A stretch of DNA of 45,013 nucleotides from CAZLWA01 sp964563165 (lineage in GTDB: Bacteria > CLD3 > SB21). Location of the stretch: NCBI GenBank assembly GCA_964563165.1, contig CAZLWA010000023.1, forward strand, positions 1 to 45,013, written 5' to 3'. Of the stretch, positions 1 through 7,057 are shown piece after piece. How positions within the stretch are numbered: the first letter of the stretch is position 1; every line of letters begins with the position of its first letter. The position numbers and the translations under genes are program-made. The notes below the pieces were generated by a model. It did not search any database and was not told the DNA's origin. It was given only the letters and a program-made list of their open reading frames with translations.

Positions 1-1
1 C

Positions 2-1279
2 AGCAGCCGAATTTACATAATGGACGCGAGCGGAAAAATCATTGCTGAATATCTAAGCATCAGCGGCGTGTGGAAGATCGACCATTTTAACATTTACGGA
101 AATGACCTGATCGGGAAATTAGTTCCATTCGTAGCGACAACGACCGGCACACTCAATCTTCAGGGGCAGACACTTCAAGGATATTACGGAGCGGACAGTA
201 TTTTCGTCCAGAGCTCCACGCTGACAGCCGGTTCAACGGTTACGTTGAAAGCAAAGAATGGCGTCCTGATCAAGGCGCCGGTTTCAGGAGTAGGGGGACT
301 CAATGGTGCAGCACTGACAGTCGCGCCCAATGTGTCGGAGTCGCGTTACTATTATCTCAAAGACCATCTGGGTTCCACACGCGTCACGCTGGATCAGAAC
401 GGAAATGTGGATTCGTGGAGCGATTACTATCCGTTTGGGAAAATTAGCCGCTCTTCGGAAACAAGTAACTCGCCAAAAGAGAAGTTCAACGGGAAACAAT
501 TTGATAACGAAAGCAGTCTATGCTACTTTGGTTCACGATATTACAATGCCGATATCGGAAAGTTTACTTCTGTTGATCTTATGAATGGCAAGTATCCGCA
601 GTGGACTCCGTATAATTTTTCTGGAAATATGCCCGTTAGGTATGTCGATAAAGGAGGTTACGGACCCGACGAAGATGGACTCTGGGGATCGATAGTCAAA
701 TCAGTTGGCAATTTCTTTAGTTCGATGACTGCTCAAGGGCAAGAGAACAATCAAACTCTAAGAGATGCTGCTCACAGTGATAAATCGGCTGCAAGGCTCC
801 AAGCTAAACAGGATGATGTTTCAAAAGCGATTATTGAGACACCCGGAAAAATCGAACAAGGTAGTCACGCTGTGGCCCAAAATGTCAAGGAGACGTTGAA
901 AAACTCTTCTACGGCCGCTAAAATTGTTGGCGGAGCCTTGATTGTTGTGGGAGCCGCTATCGCACAGCCTGAAGCTGTAGCCGCGGGAATCTGGGTTTGG
1001 AATGCTTCAACCACTGCAGATGCCGTATCGACGGTTGTGTCTGGAGTAGATGCTTATGCCCTTGGTGGGTCAAAAGGAGAATTCTTTCAAGATCTCGGAG
1101 GTCTTGCTATTGATAAAACAGTTGGGCTTGGCGCGAGTTCAGCCGGAGCAGCAATAATGAAAACGGCTGATGGTCAGTTTCTTCCAGTCGGAGTAAAACA
1201 GGCCGGTGAAACCATGGGTTTGGGATTAGGAGGAGTTGCAGGTGCCACTTATGACAATATTGTGGATAAGAAGAAATGA
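2..1279 (+). CDS. Rhs repeat-associated core protein, 3' part (polymorphic toxin)
   Basis: The reading frame is open at the left edge, so this is only the C-terminal part of a larger gene; the methionine at position 20 is internal. The Rhs core signature is clear: YYYLKDHLGSTRVT (from about 348), DYYPFGK, then GKQFDNES and YFGSRYYNADIGKFTSVD. In Rhs/YD-repeat proteins this core closes a beta-cocoon that encloses a variable C-terminal toxin. The canonical DPxG boundary is altered here (YVDKGGYGPDEDG, about 651-680). The roughly 200-residue tip that follows has charged helices and a hydrophobic Ala/Gly/Val-rich stretch (about 910-1140) that could insert into membranes; I recognise no known enzyme motif. 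Its stop overlaps the next start (ATGA), the usual toxin-immunity arrangement. The Rhs assignment is firm; the toxin mechanism is inference. Confidence 0.9.
   Translation, partial: SSRIYIMDASGKIIAEYLSISGVWKIDHFNIYGNDLIGKLVPFVATTTGTLNLQGQTLQGYYGADSIFVQSSTLTAGSTVTLKAKNGVLIKAPVSGVGGLNGAALTVAPNVSESRYYYLKDHLGSTRVTLDQNGNVDSWSDYYPFGKISRSSETSNSPKEKFNGKQFDNESSLCYFGSRYYNADIGKFTSVDLMNGKYPQWTPYNFSGNMPVRYVDKGGYGPDEDGLWGSIVKSVGNFFSSMTAQGQENNQTLRDAAHSDKSAARLQAKQDDVSKAIIETPGKIEQGSHAVAQNVKETLKNSSTAAKIVGGALIVVGAAIAQPEAVAAGIWVWNASTTADAVSTVVSGVDAYALGGSKGEFFQDLGGLAIDKTVGLGASSAGAAIMKTADGQFLPVGVKQAGETMGLGLGGVAGATYDNIVDKKK
421..603 (+). repeat. Rhs core end, copy 1 of diverged direct repeat
   Basis: This stretch encodes DYYPFGKIS through MNGKYPQ and matches 1557-1739 over its whole length at protein level and largely at DNA level. 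It is the conserved join at which Rhs tips are exchanged. Confidence 0.8.
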
Positions 1280-1503
1280 AGGAAAAAATTTTGAAAGAGA
1301 TTCACCATTGGTTGAATCTAGTAGGATTGAGTCCTCTTCATTTTTGGACTATCTTTAGCGCTCTGCTTTCGGCATCTTGTTTTTACTACTATGTTGACAA
1401 GTGGGATACACTTCCTGGTTTTCAGCGGTATGCAATAAAGCTTGTATATTGGACAACAGCAATGTCCTTTTTCTTTTGTATTGTTGACTTTGCCTGTCAA
1501 TAA
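1276..1503 (+). CDS. Small membrane protein, candidate Rhs immunity protein
   Basis: This 75-residue protein starts inside the stop of the Rhs gene (ATGA overlap), so translation is probably coupled. An amphipathic N-terminus is followed by two hydrophobic segments (about residues 22-38 and 51-72) joined by a short charged loop (DKWDTLPGFQRY). It matches no family I recognise. Position directly after an Rhs tip is where cognate immunity genes lie, and a membrane immunity protein would suit the hydrophobic toxin tip encoded just upstream. The function is inferred from position only. Confidence 0.6.
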   Translation: MKEKILKEIHHWLNLVGLSPLHFWTIFSALLSASCFYYYVDKWDTLPGFQRYAIKLVYWTTAMSFFFCIVDFACQ

Positions 1504-2440
1504 GTTTGATCACTTTTCGATTCCCGGTTCGTCTTTCAAAGTTACGCAACCAAATGGAGATTACTTCCCGTTTGGTAAGATCAGCAAGAGTTCAGAAACA
1601 ATTAATTCGCCGAAGGAGAAATTCACCGGAAAGCAATATGATGCGGAGAGTGATCTGGACTATTTCGGTGCACGTTATTATAATGCGAATATTGGGAGAT
1701 GGATTAGTGTGGATCCAATGAATGGAAAATATCCAAGCTTGACGTGTTACAATTTTGTTGCCGGTAATCCTGTGGCTTTATTCGAAGTTGATGGGCGTTT
1801 CTGGATGGATGTCCACAGTCAATTGATTCATAACGCATTTGACGCTGTCTACGGACGTGCATGGGTTTTAGAAAACTGGAGACAAATGCAGAGTGTTCAA
1901 AGAGGCAGCCTTATGCAAGATATAAAATCGTTTTTTCCTGGTGGATATAACTCTGAAGAGCATGCAGACAATTCCCAATGGGGAGCAACTTTTGCGATGG
2001 CTGCAAGAGCGCTGGATAACTCGTCTTTTGGTGCTGTATCCGATGCGCTACATGGAATCGAAGATTTTTATTCACATTCCAATTTTGCAGACGTTGTCGA
2101 AGAGGTTTTTGGTGATAAAATTGTGACTTTTGACGAAGCAATGCAAAATGGTCAGTTTTCTGACCTGTGGGCTAAGGAAGGCAAATCAGGTGCATATAAC
2201 AATCCAAACGTTCCTAAAGATAGTCCCAATCATCATGAGCAAATGAACTATGATGAGTTTCCAGAGCCTGGAAGTAAAGGGCGTCTTGGAACTGCCGCTT
2301 ATGAAAAGGGTTTCTGGAGACGGTTTGACATGGCCCAGAAACATTCCAACAATTGGTTAGAGCAGTGGAAGAAAAAGAGAGAGCAAGAATGGCAAACCGG
2401 TAATTCAAAACAGGACCGATTCGATGCTGAAAACAAATGA
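1442..2440 (+). CDS. Orphan Rhs C-terminal cassette with Het-C/zinc phospholipase C-like tip
   Basis: The frame resumes the Rhs core in its middle (GDYFPFGKIS, near 1557) and continues through YFGARYYNANIGRW and a degenerate boundary (NPVALFEVDGRF). The first 37 or so residues overlap the preceding gene out of frame, are unlike Rhs sequence and have no ribosome-binding site, so this is probably a displaced, unexpressed tip and not an independent gene. The roughly 200-residue tip contains HGIEDFYSHSNF (about 2053-2088), the H-x3-D-x3-H pattern seen in Het-C and zinc-dependent phospholipase C proteins, preceded by further possible ligands in VHSQLIH and EEHADN. A phospholipase-type toxin attacking membranes is therefore likely. 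It overlaps the downstream membrane protein gene by 17 bases. Rhs origin is certain; the enzyme call is moderate. Confidence 0.75.
   Translation: MYIGQQQCPFSFVLLTLPVNKFDHFSIPGSSFKVTQPNGDYFPFGKISKSSETINSPKEKFTGKQYDAESDLDYFGARYYNANIGRWISVDPMNGKYPSLTCYNFVAGNPVALFEVDGRFWMDVHSQLIHNAFDAVYGRAWVLENWRQMQSVQRGSLMQDIKSFFPGGYNSEEHADNSQWGATFAMAARALDNSSFGAVSDALHGIEDFYSHSNFADVVEEVFGDKIVTFDEAMQNGQFSDLWAKEGKSGAYNNPNVPKDSPNHHEQMNYDEFPEPGSKGRLGTAAYEKGFWRRFDMAQKHSNNWLEQWKKKREQEWQTGNSKQDRFDAENK
1557..1739 (+). repeat. Rhs core end, copy 2 of diverged direct repeat
   Basis: This is the second copy of the segment at 421-603. It could serve as the homology for a recombination that swaps the 1.28 kb tip-plus-immunity module onto the main Rhs gene, deleting the current tip. 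Confidence 0.75.
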
Positions 2441-2831
2441 TACCCGAAACCGACTCCTCATTCTGAATCTGGCTTTGATTTTCAGTGGAATAGCCTTGTG
2501 CTTGTTTCGAGGCATCTTAATACTGTGGGTGATTGGAGACTTCAAACTCTCATCAAAATTCGAGCCATATTTTGGAATGATCGTTTCAGATTTCATTGCC
2601 GGAATATCAATTCTATATTCGTCATCATTTGTTCGTGGCGTTGTTCTGAGGGCTATGCGCCCTCCCATTTGGCATATTGTGGCCAGTGGTCTTCTCAGTG
2701 TTTATTTTCTCTTTTTCTTGATTCGAGGATATATGGACGATGAGATGGCTCGCGTTTGTGTATGTGCTTTCTTTGCTTTACTGAGTTCTCTGACGTTTTT
2801 TGATCTCTTAATGACTTGGAAAACGAATTGA
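2424..2831 (+). CDS. Multi-pass membrane protein, candidate immunity protein for the orphan Rhs tip
   Basis: This 135-residue protein overlaps the end of the orphan Rhs cassette by 17 bases. It has a basic N-terminus (MLKTNDTRNR) and about four hydrophobic segments (roughly residues 11-37, 49-66, 81-101, 108-130), so it is an inner-membrane protein by appearance. No family is recognised. Its place immediately after a toxin tip, and the likely membrane target of that tip, make it the probable cognate immunity protein. Retention of an intact frame beside a possibly silent toxin fits known orphan Rhs modules, in which immunity outlives toxin expression. Confidence 0.6.
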   Translation: MLKTNDTRNRLLILNLALIFSGIALCLFRGILILWVIGDFKLSSKFEPYFGMIVSDFIAGISILYSSSFVRGVVLRAMRPPIWHIVASGLLSVYFLFFLIRGYMDDEMARVCVCAFFALLSSLTFFDLLMTWKTN

Positions 2832-3197
2832 TCTATATGAAGGTCGAACAGATTCCGCAGAAATAAAACAACTATGCTTACTCGGTTGTTCCCTGAGACG
2901 AGAGGGAAGAGGATCTCTGTTTGACATTCATGCAAATTGGTGAACGTCTAAATTGAATAGATCGGTGTCAAATCATTTGCCAAATTCAACAACTCTCTTA
3001 CCGCAAAAAGTAGGATATAAGATGAAACGCTTCATTGATTTCCTGAACCACTTAAAAGGCGGTTGAATCAATAACGCTCGGCAAGGAGTGACAAGTGTCT
3101 TTTATTTTTGGCTTTTCCGGCGCAACTTAGGAAGTGACTTGATCAGCCGGCATTAAGGTCGAATTTCTGAACAGGGTCATTCAACATGGAGGTTCGC
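2832..3197 (+). other. Gene-free stretch after the Rhs cassettes
   Basis: I see no convincing reading frame, RNA gene or clear terminator here. Short frames on both strands lack ribosome-binding sites. It may be decayed cassette DNA. Confidence 0.4.
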
Positions 3198-3739
3198 ATG
3201 AGAAAAATAGAATTGATCTTGCTTTTACTTCTTGTGTCATGCAATTCAAGAGACGATTCGAACATTTTTTAAGTTGAGAGTGAATTCACACGAGAACAGG
3301 TTGAGACAGTCAGAATTCTCCTACATCATGTCCTTTATGGAAATCACAATAGGCACATTTTGACTGGGCAACTTATCGGAGTTCTATCTACTAACGCCTT
3401 ATTAAGAATCACTAAGAAACAACTTGGAAGGAGTGTAATTGGTCCACTACGAGATGCAGGTGTGTTGATTGCAAGTAACCAACGCGGATATAAACTCATT
3501 ATTTCAGTCAACGATCTCACAGAGTTCGTTGACTATTTTGACCATTTTCTGCATCCAATGTTGAATCGATTGGTGATCTTTTTGAATTAGTTTCAGAGAA
3601 TGATTTTCGCAGTAAACGGCAAAACCCAGAAGCGTTATTGGACGCTATAGAAAACGACCCTTTTGACCTTAATGACAGGGAATTAGAAAAACATAAAGTG
3701 TCCGGCGCGCCGTGTTCTGATGTGCCATTCCGACGGTAG
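3198..3739 (+). pseudogene. Decayed gene: lipoprotein-like leader, nonsense codon, winged-helix-like segment, frameshift
   Basis: A GGAGG site precedes an ATG at 3198 that encodes a lipoprotein signal (MRKIELILLLLLVSC). A TAA at 3270-3272 stops it after 24 codons. The same frame then stays open to 3590 with a segment resembling a winged helix (LTGQLIGVLST, VIGPLRDAGVLIASNQRGYK). Near 3567-3573 the sense passes to another frame (GDLFELVSENDF, then ENDPFDLNDRELEKHK) that ends at 3739. Inserting one base near 3570 would join the two parts as NRIGDLFE. The leader and the winged helix may come from two genes, because a DNA-binding fold behind a lipobox is unusual. Confidence 0.5.
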
Positions 3740-3810
3740 AGACCTCATTAGGCCCATGTGTTCAACTAACAGTAACTTGTCACTCTAAGTTCTGCCTCAG
3801 CAGGTAGTAA

Positions 3811-4137
3811 TCATCTCGGATAGAATACATCGCCTTTTGGACATTCTACCTCAACGCAGTGAATGTCTCCATTTTCGTCCTTGACACAACGCCAGCAGGT
3901 GATCTTGGGCACCCTACCCTTCTTCTTCTCTAAGAGCTGAAGTCCGGTTGACTTAGTCTGCTTCCCAGCTGAATCTACGGTGACCCAGTCAATAATACGT
4001 GAATTCTTGACTAATGCTGCAAGGCGAATCCGGAGCGAACCTATACGAAATGTGTGAAGATAGTTCAGACCCTCCTGCGGCGTCATCTTTGCCATCTTGG
4101 CTTTCAAATTGACCTGGTGATCAAATATGGTTTGCAT
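3811..4137 (-). CDS. Hypothetical protein with C-terminal cysteines
   Basis: This 108-residue protein has a good AAAGGGAG ribosome-binding site just before its ATG. The N-terminal half is basic and probably helical (NLKAKMAKMTPQEGLNYLHTF). The C-terminal part contains CWRC and, after a short hairpin-like stretch, CVEVECPKGD, which could bind a metal ion. No signal peptide or membrane segment is visible. I do not recognise the family. It stands alone between the decayed gene at 3198-3739 and a dispersed repeat copy. Confidence 0.55.
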   Translation of the reverse strand: MQTIFDHQVNLKAKMAKMTPQEGLNYLHTFRIGSLRIRLAALVKNSRIIDWVTVDSAGKQTKSTGLQLLEKKKGRVPKITCWRCVKDENGDIHCVEVECPKGDVFYPR

Positions 4138-4225
4138 GGTCTCCCTTTCTTAGAACGTGAATGAGTATAAATAACACAACTTGAAATCCAGTTTGAATAG
4201 ATTTTCTTTTATGAAGATTTATTTT

Positions 4226-4400
4226 TAACATGTAACGTAACTACGATCACTGAGGATAGATATAAGAAGCTAGGAAGATCGACGTCAAAAGTCAATATGA
4301 AGTTCTTCTTGAGTGTATATCGCGAGGTATTTGGTTTCTCTTGATTGCTTTGCCTCGCGCGGGGAGGGGAGGACATGTCATACTTGGATATGCCCTCCGC
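4226..4400 (+). repeat. Dispersed intergenic repeat, copy A (diverged)
   Basis: The segment shares the order of motifs found at 5898, 6846 and 8760: an ACGATCA-type start, AAGCTAGGAAGA, a TCAATATGAAGTTC block, then TTGCCTCGCGCGG and a GCTCAGGATGA-type end. It is the most diverged of the longer copies. It lies just beyond the 3' end of the DUF6958 gene (4452-4742, minus strand), in the intergenic space before the cysteine protein gene at 3811-4137. Confidence 0.55.
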
Positions 4401-4451
4401 TATGGTCAGGGATGCTCAGGATGACAAGATACCGTCGCGCTGGTATTTTGT

Positions 4452-4742
4452 CTATTTGACAAGTGCGAATTTTATGGACGGTTTATCTTCGATCCTTTTT
4501 ATTTTTCTTCTTGCTTCCAGGTCCAGTTTGACCCATTCCATATGCCATTCCACAGAACCTTCGAATTTTATCTTATTCTTCTTGAAATCCCCGGTGATCG
4601 CGTGCAGAAGTTCTGCGTGAGTGGATTCGCCTTTTGTCTTCAGGCAGTGCAAGAAAGATCTCTTTAAGGCATCATACTTATGCTTATCCATCGTCACCGC
4701 TTTTTTGCCGGCAGGATGTTTGAGCTGTATTCTTTCCATCAT
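4452..4742 (-). CDS. DUF6958 family protein
   Basis: The start at 4742 gives ATGA overlap with the stop of the upstream glyoxalase-like gene (4739-4741), so the two are translationally coupled; an adjacent ATG at 4739 is equally possible. The 96-residue protein (MERIQLKHPAGKKAVTMDK onward) is soluble, basic and ends in KPSIKFALVK. The conserved pattern LKHPAGKKA...MD..KYDALK.. and VEWHMEWVKLDLEARRKI matches the DUF6958 family as I know it, whose function is unknown. It is third in an AraC-VOC-DUF6958 operon. Confidence 0.75.
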   Translation of the reverse strand: MMERIQLKHPAGKKAVTMDKHKYDALKRSFLHCLKTKGESTHAELLHAITGDFKKNKIKFEGSVEWHMEWVKLDLEARRKIKRIEDKPSIKFALVK

Positions 4743-5155
4743 GGTTTTCCTTTCTGTCCGAGCGAGAACCAATTGCCGGAATCGTCTTTGAATAAGGCTT
4801 CGATACCGTAGAATTCCTTTTTCGGCGCCTTGGTGAATTCCACGCCCTTCTTTTTCAATTCCTCATACGTCGCGTAAATGTCGTTGCATTCGAAAACGCC
4901 GAAGCCGAAGGTTCCTTTCTTCACAAGATTACGCATGTGTTCCGCAGATTCCTTTGTGAACATCATGCCGCCTGAGATGGCCATCAGGGAGATTTCCAGA
5001 TCGGGCTGCTCAGGGGGGCATACGGTCAGCCAGCGCGCGCCGGGCCCCATCGGCGCGTCCGTGTGGACCCTGAAACCGAGTTTGTTCACATAGAACTCAA
5101 AAGCACTGTCCTGATCCAGGACAAAGACGCTGACGTGATTCATTTTTGTGATCAT
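4739..5155 (-). CDS. VOC-superfamily glyoxalase/bleomycin resistance-like protein
   Basis: This 138-residue protein has the two beta-alpha-beta-beta-beta halves of the vicinal oxygen chelate fold: MNHVSVFVLDQDSAFEFYVNKLGF in the N-terminal half (quoted in part here as family hallmark HVSVFV and FYVNKLGF) and a C-terminal EALFKDDSGNWFSL strand. His7 and Glu in the last strands are the usual metal ligands. Such proteins are dioxygenases, isomerases or drug-binding proteins; the substrate cannot be told. The gene lies 47 bases after an AraC-type regulator and overlaps DUF6958, suggesting one transcript. Confidence 0.85.
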   Translation of the reverse strand: MITKMNHVSVFVLDQDSAFEFYVNKLGFRVHTDAPMGPGARWLTVCPPEQPDLEISLMAISGGMMFTKESAEHMRNLVKKGTFGFGVFECNDIYATYEELKKKGVEFTKAPKKEFYGIEALFKDDSGNWFSLGQKGKP

Positions 5156-5202
5156 GGCTTTTATAGTTTAATTAGGATTGCTGGTATAATATAAGCATAG
5201 AC

Positions 5203-5655
5203 TCATTCCGGCGCTTCTTCAAAATTGCTCTTTTCTGACCAGCCGCTTTTGTCTGCGAAGCATCCGGGAACGAACTTCAGAGGCGTTTTTAGGATTTGCG
5301 CTTTGATCAGCTGATGCCGCGCCAGATATTCGGACGGGGTCAGCCCGACCATACGCTTGAATAGCACGCTGAAAGAGCCAAGGCTTTCAAAGCCGACGGA
5401 AAAACAAACTTCCGTGACAGAAATGTCGGTGCGCAGAAGCTGCATCGATCTTTCGATCCGCACGGCCGTAAGATACCGGTGCGGCGTCTTGCCGTACACC
5501 TTCTTGAACTGCCGGATGAAATGGAATTTTGAAAAGTAAGCCTCGCCGGCGATATTGTCGAGGTCGATGGTATCGGCGTAGTTGGCATCGATGAATAGTT
5601 TGGCCTGAACTATGCGCCTGTAAAAATATGCTTTTGGATACTGTTCCGCGTTCAT
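5203..5655 (-). CDS. AraC-family transcriptional regulator (short)
   Basis: The 150-residue protein contains the double helix-turn-helix of AraC/XylS regulators: LDNIAGEAYFSKFHFIRQFK (first HTH) and the signature VCFSVGFESLGSFSVLFKR with VGLTPSEYL (second). It lacks a separate effector-binding domain; only an N-terminal lead of about 20 residues and a C-terminal tail of about 45 residues flank the DNA-binding part. It is first in the operon with the VOC and DUF6958 genes and likely controls it. No palindrome upstream was convincing enough to name as operator. Confidence 0.88.
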   Translation of the reverse strand: MNAEQYPKAYFYRRIVQAKLFIDANYADTIDLDNIAGEAYFSKFHFIRQFKKVYGKTPHRYLTAVRIERSMQLLRTDISVTEVCFSVGFESLGSFSVLFKRMVGLTPSEYLARHQLIKAQILKTPLKFVPGCFADKSGWSEKSNFEEAPE

Positions 5656-5697
5656 GTCTATGGCCTTAATGCGCTGCCGCTTGTCATTTTCTTCCTA

Positions 5698-5745
5698 TAA
5701 AAAAAACGGGCCGCTCAACTACCCACATGTGAGATTACGGCCCGC
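5698..5745 (-). terminator. Terminator-like hairpin upstream of the AraC gene
   Basis: Arms CGGGCCG (5739-5745 on minus) and CGGCCCG (about 5707-5713) enclose a loop of about 24 bases, followed on the minus strand by eight T residues. It lies about 45 bases before the regulator start with no gene upstream, so it may attenuate the AraC transcript or end a small RNA. Confidence 0.6.
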
Positions 5746-5897
5746 GTAAATGTCGTCCTGACGAGTTCTTTGCCTCTTCCTATTTTTTCACATCAACCGG
5801 AACCAGATCAAATTTTCCAAATTTGGAGCCGGTATGGCATAACGGCTTCACACACTATCGCGAGAATCTATTTCTTTAAGATGTACCTTAGAGTACG

Positions 5898-6030
5898 ATC
5901 AATTAGGATTGACGCAGTGGAAAGCTAAGCAGCGTAATATCTCAAGTCAATAAAAAGATTTGACGGTGAGTTTATAGCGCGGGGCTTTTGACATCTCGTG
6001 AGTATTTTGCCTTGGGCGGGAAGACGGAGA
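5898..6030 (+). repeat. Dispersed intergenic repeat, copy B
   Basis: It carries GATCAATTAGGATTGACGCA, GTGGAAAGCTAAGCAGC, CTCAAGTCAATAAAAAG, GACGGTGAGTTTAT, GGCTTTTGACATCT and TTTTGCCTTGGGCGGG, in the same order and spacing as copy C at 6846. It abuts the left side of the transposase element. Confidence 0.7.
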
Positions 6031-6035
6031 TTTAA

Positions 6036-6172
6036 GCCCTGAAAGGGCATCATATTCCAACACATGTGCAGCCCTGTGCATCCTAACACATGTGAAGCCC
6101 CGTGCATCTAACACAGGTGCAGCCCTGTGATGTGGCTAAGCCACGAAACCCCAAGCCCTGAAAGGGCGGCAG
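6036..6172. repeat. Left repeat block of the transposase element
   Basis: Two copies of the palindrome GCCCTGAAAGGGC (6036-6048 and 6155-6167) bracket three tandem units of about 25-26 bases, each of the form ACACATGTGCAGCCCTGTGC with small changes (6060-6135). Confidence 0.75.
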
Positions 6173-6174
6173 AG

Positions 6175-6627
6175 CTAATCCCAAACATAGCGTTCATCAT
6201 ATTCAACCTGATATCTTTTAAGAAATGTTCGGTATTCATCCTGAAAGGTTTTCTTACCGTGATGTTCGCGCTGACGGGCGATGTAAGCTGCTACCGTTTG
6301 GACCTCGCCTGGATTTACAGAAAAACCTCCGTAGCCATCTTGCCAATAAAAGTTTTTTAGCGACTTATCTTTTGTTTTCATCCATTTTGATGAGTGGGAC
6401 TTGACCTCTTCCAGCAGCTTCATTAATGCGATCTTCTTTGATAGCATACAGAGTATATGGATGTGGTCTGTGTAACCGCCTATCTTTACAGGCTGACATT
6501 CTAAGTTCTTACAGATGCCTCCAAGATAACTGTGCAGTTCGGCTTCGTAAGGCGGGTGGATCAGTGGCGCACGGTGTTTGGTGCTGAACACGATGTGGAT
6601 ATAGTTTTTTACGAGAGACTGTCCCAT
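6175..6627 (-). CDS. IS200/RAYT-type Y1 transposase
   Basis: This roughly 150-residue protein is a single-domain HUH transposase. It starts MGQSLVKNYIHIVFSTKHR, the usual start of this family; an upstream GTG at 6639 would add four residues but sits almost on its ribosome-binding site. The metal-binding HUH motif is HIHIL in GGYTDHIHILCML, and the catalytic tyrosine is probably in AAYIARQREHH. The end YDERYVWD is typical of chromosomal RAYT-like members. Such enzymes cut and join single-stranded DNA at hairpins. The flanking palindrome arrays support a REP-associated role. The frame is intact. Confidence 0.9.
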   Translation of the reverse strand: MGQSLVKNYIHIVFSTKHRAPLIHPPYEAELHSYLGGICKNLECQPVKIGGYTDHIHILCMLSKKIALMKLLEEVKSHSSKWMKTKDKSLKNFYWQDGYGGFSVNPGEVQTVAAYIARQREHHGKKTFQDEYRTFLKRYQVEYDERYVWD

Positions 6628-6658
6628 AATTTTGATCACGCCCCTTTCTAATATATTA

Positions 6659-6817
6659 CGCCCCTCCGGGGCTGGCTCGATTGATCGCTTACATTTCGCA
6701 ACGGGCGGTGCCCATTGCTATTTGGATTACGCCCCTCCGGGGCTGGTACGATTGATCGTTTATATTTCGCAACGGGCGTTGCCCATTGCTATTTGGATTT
6801 CGCCCCTCCGGGGCTGG
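6659..6817. repeat. 71-base tandem repeat with two hairpins per unit
   Basis: Units at 6659-6729 and 6730-6800 and a partial third at 6801-6817 each start CGCCCCTCCGGGGCTGG and contain a second hairpin (GGGCGGTGCCC in unit 1, changed to GGGCGTTGCCC in unit 2). They lie directly upstream of the transposase start. Confidence 0.85.
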
Positions 6818-6845
6818 ACATGAGAATTTAGTTTTCTAAGAAGTG

Positions 6846-7020
6846 ACCACGATTATTCATGATAGATACCCCAAAGCTAAGAAGACGGATATCACAAATC
6901 AATAAAAAGTTTTATCGGTGAGTATGGTGCGCTCGGCTTTTGATGTCTGCTGATCGTTTTGCCTCGCGCGGGCAGGAGGAGAGTCCATCGCGTCGCTCAG
7001 GATAAACTCCGCGGGGGAGC
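6846..7020 (+). repeat. Dispersed intergenic repeat, copy C
   Basis: It has the same motif order as copies A, B and D: ACGATTATTCATGATAGATA, AAAGCTAAGAAGACGGATAT, AATCAATAAAAAGTTTTATC, GGTGAGTATGGTGCGC, TTTTGCCTCGCGCGGGC, and an end block TCGCTCAGGATAAACTCCGC. Copies B and C flank the transposase element in the same orientation. Confidence 0.7.
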
Positions 7021-7057
7021 GAAATTGACCCATGTTTCTAAATGTTGTTCCATTGAA

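Larger units (their letters stand above)
6036..6817. mobile_element. RAYT/IS200-like element with palindromic repeat arrays on both sides
   Basis: A single-domain Y1 transposase gene (6175-6627) lies between a left block with two copies of GCCCTGAAAGGGC and a right block of 71-base tandem repeats with CCCCTCCGGGG hairpins. Y1 enzymes act on hairpin ends in single-stranded DNA, so the palindromes are plausible substrates. The exact ends are not defined. Confidence 0.6.

Noticed and set aside
4345..4620. Plus-strand open frame of 91 codons
   Set aside because: It begins in repeat copy A and runs antisense into the DUF6958 gene.
6659..6817. Possible CRISPR array in the 71-base repeat
   Set aside because: Successive units are nearly identical across their whole length, so there are no unique spacers; a transposase gene lies directly beside it.
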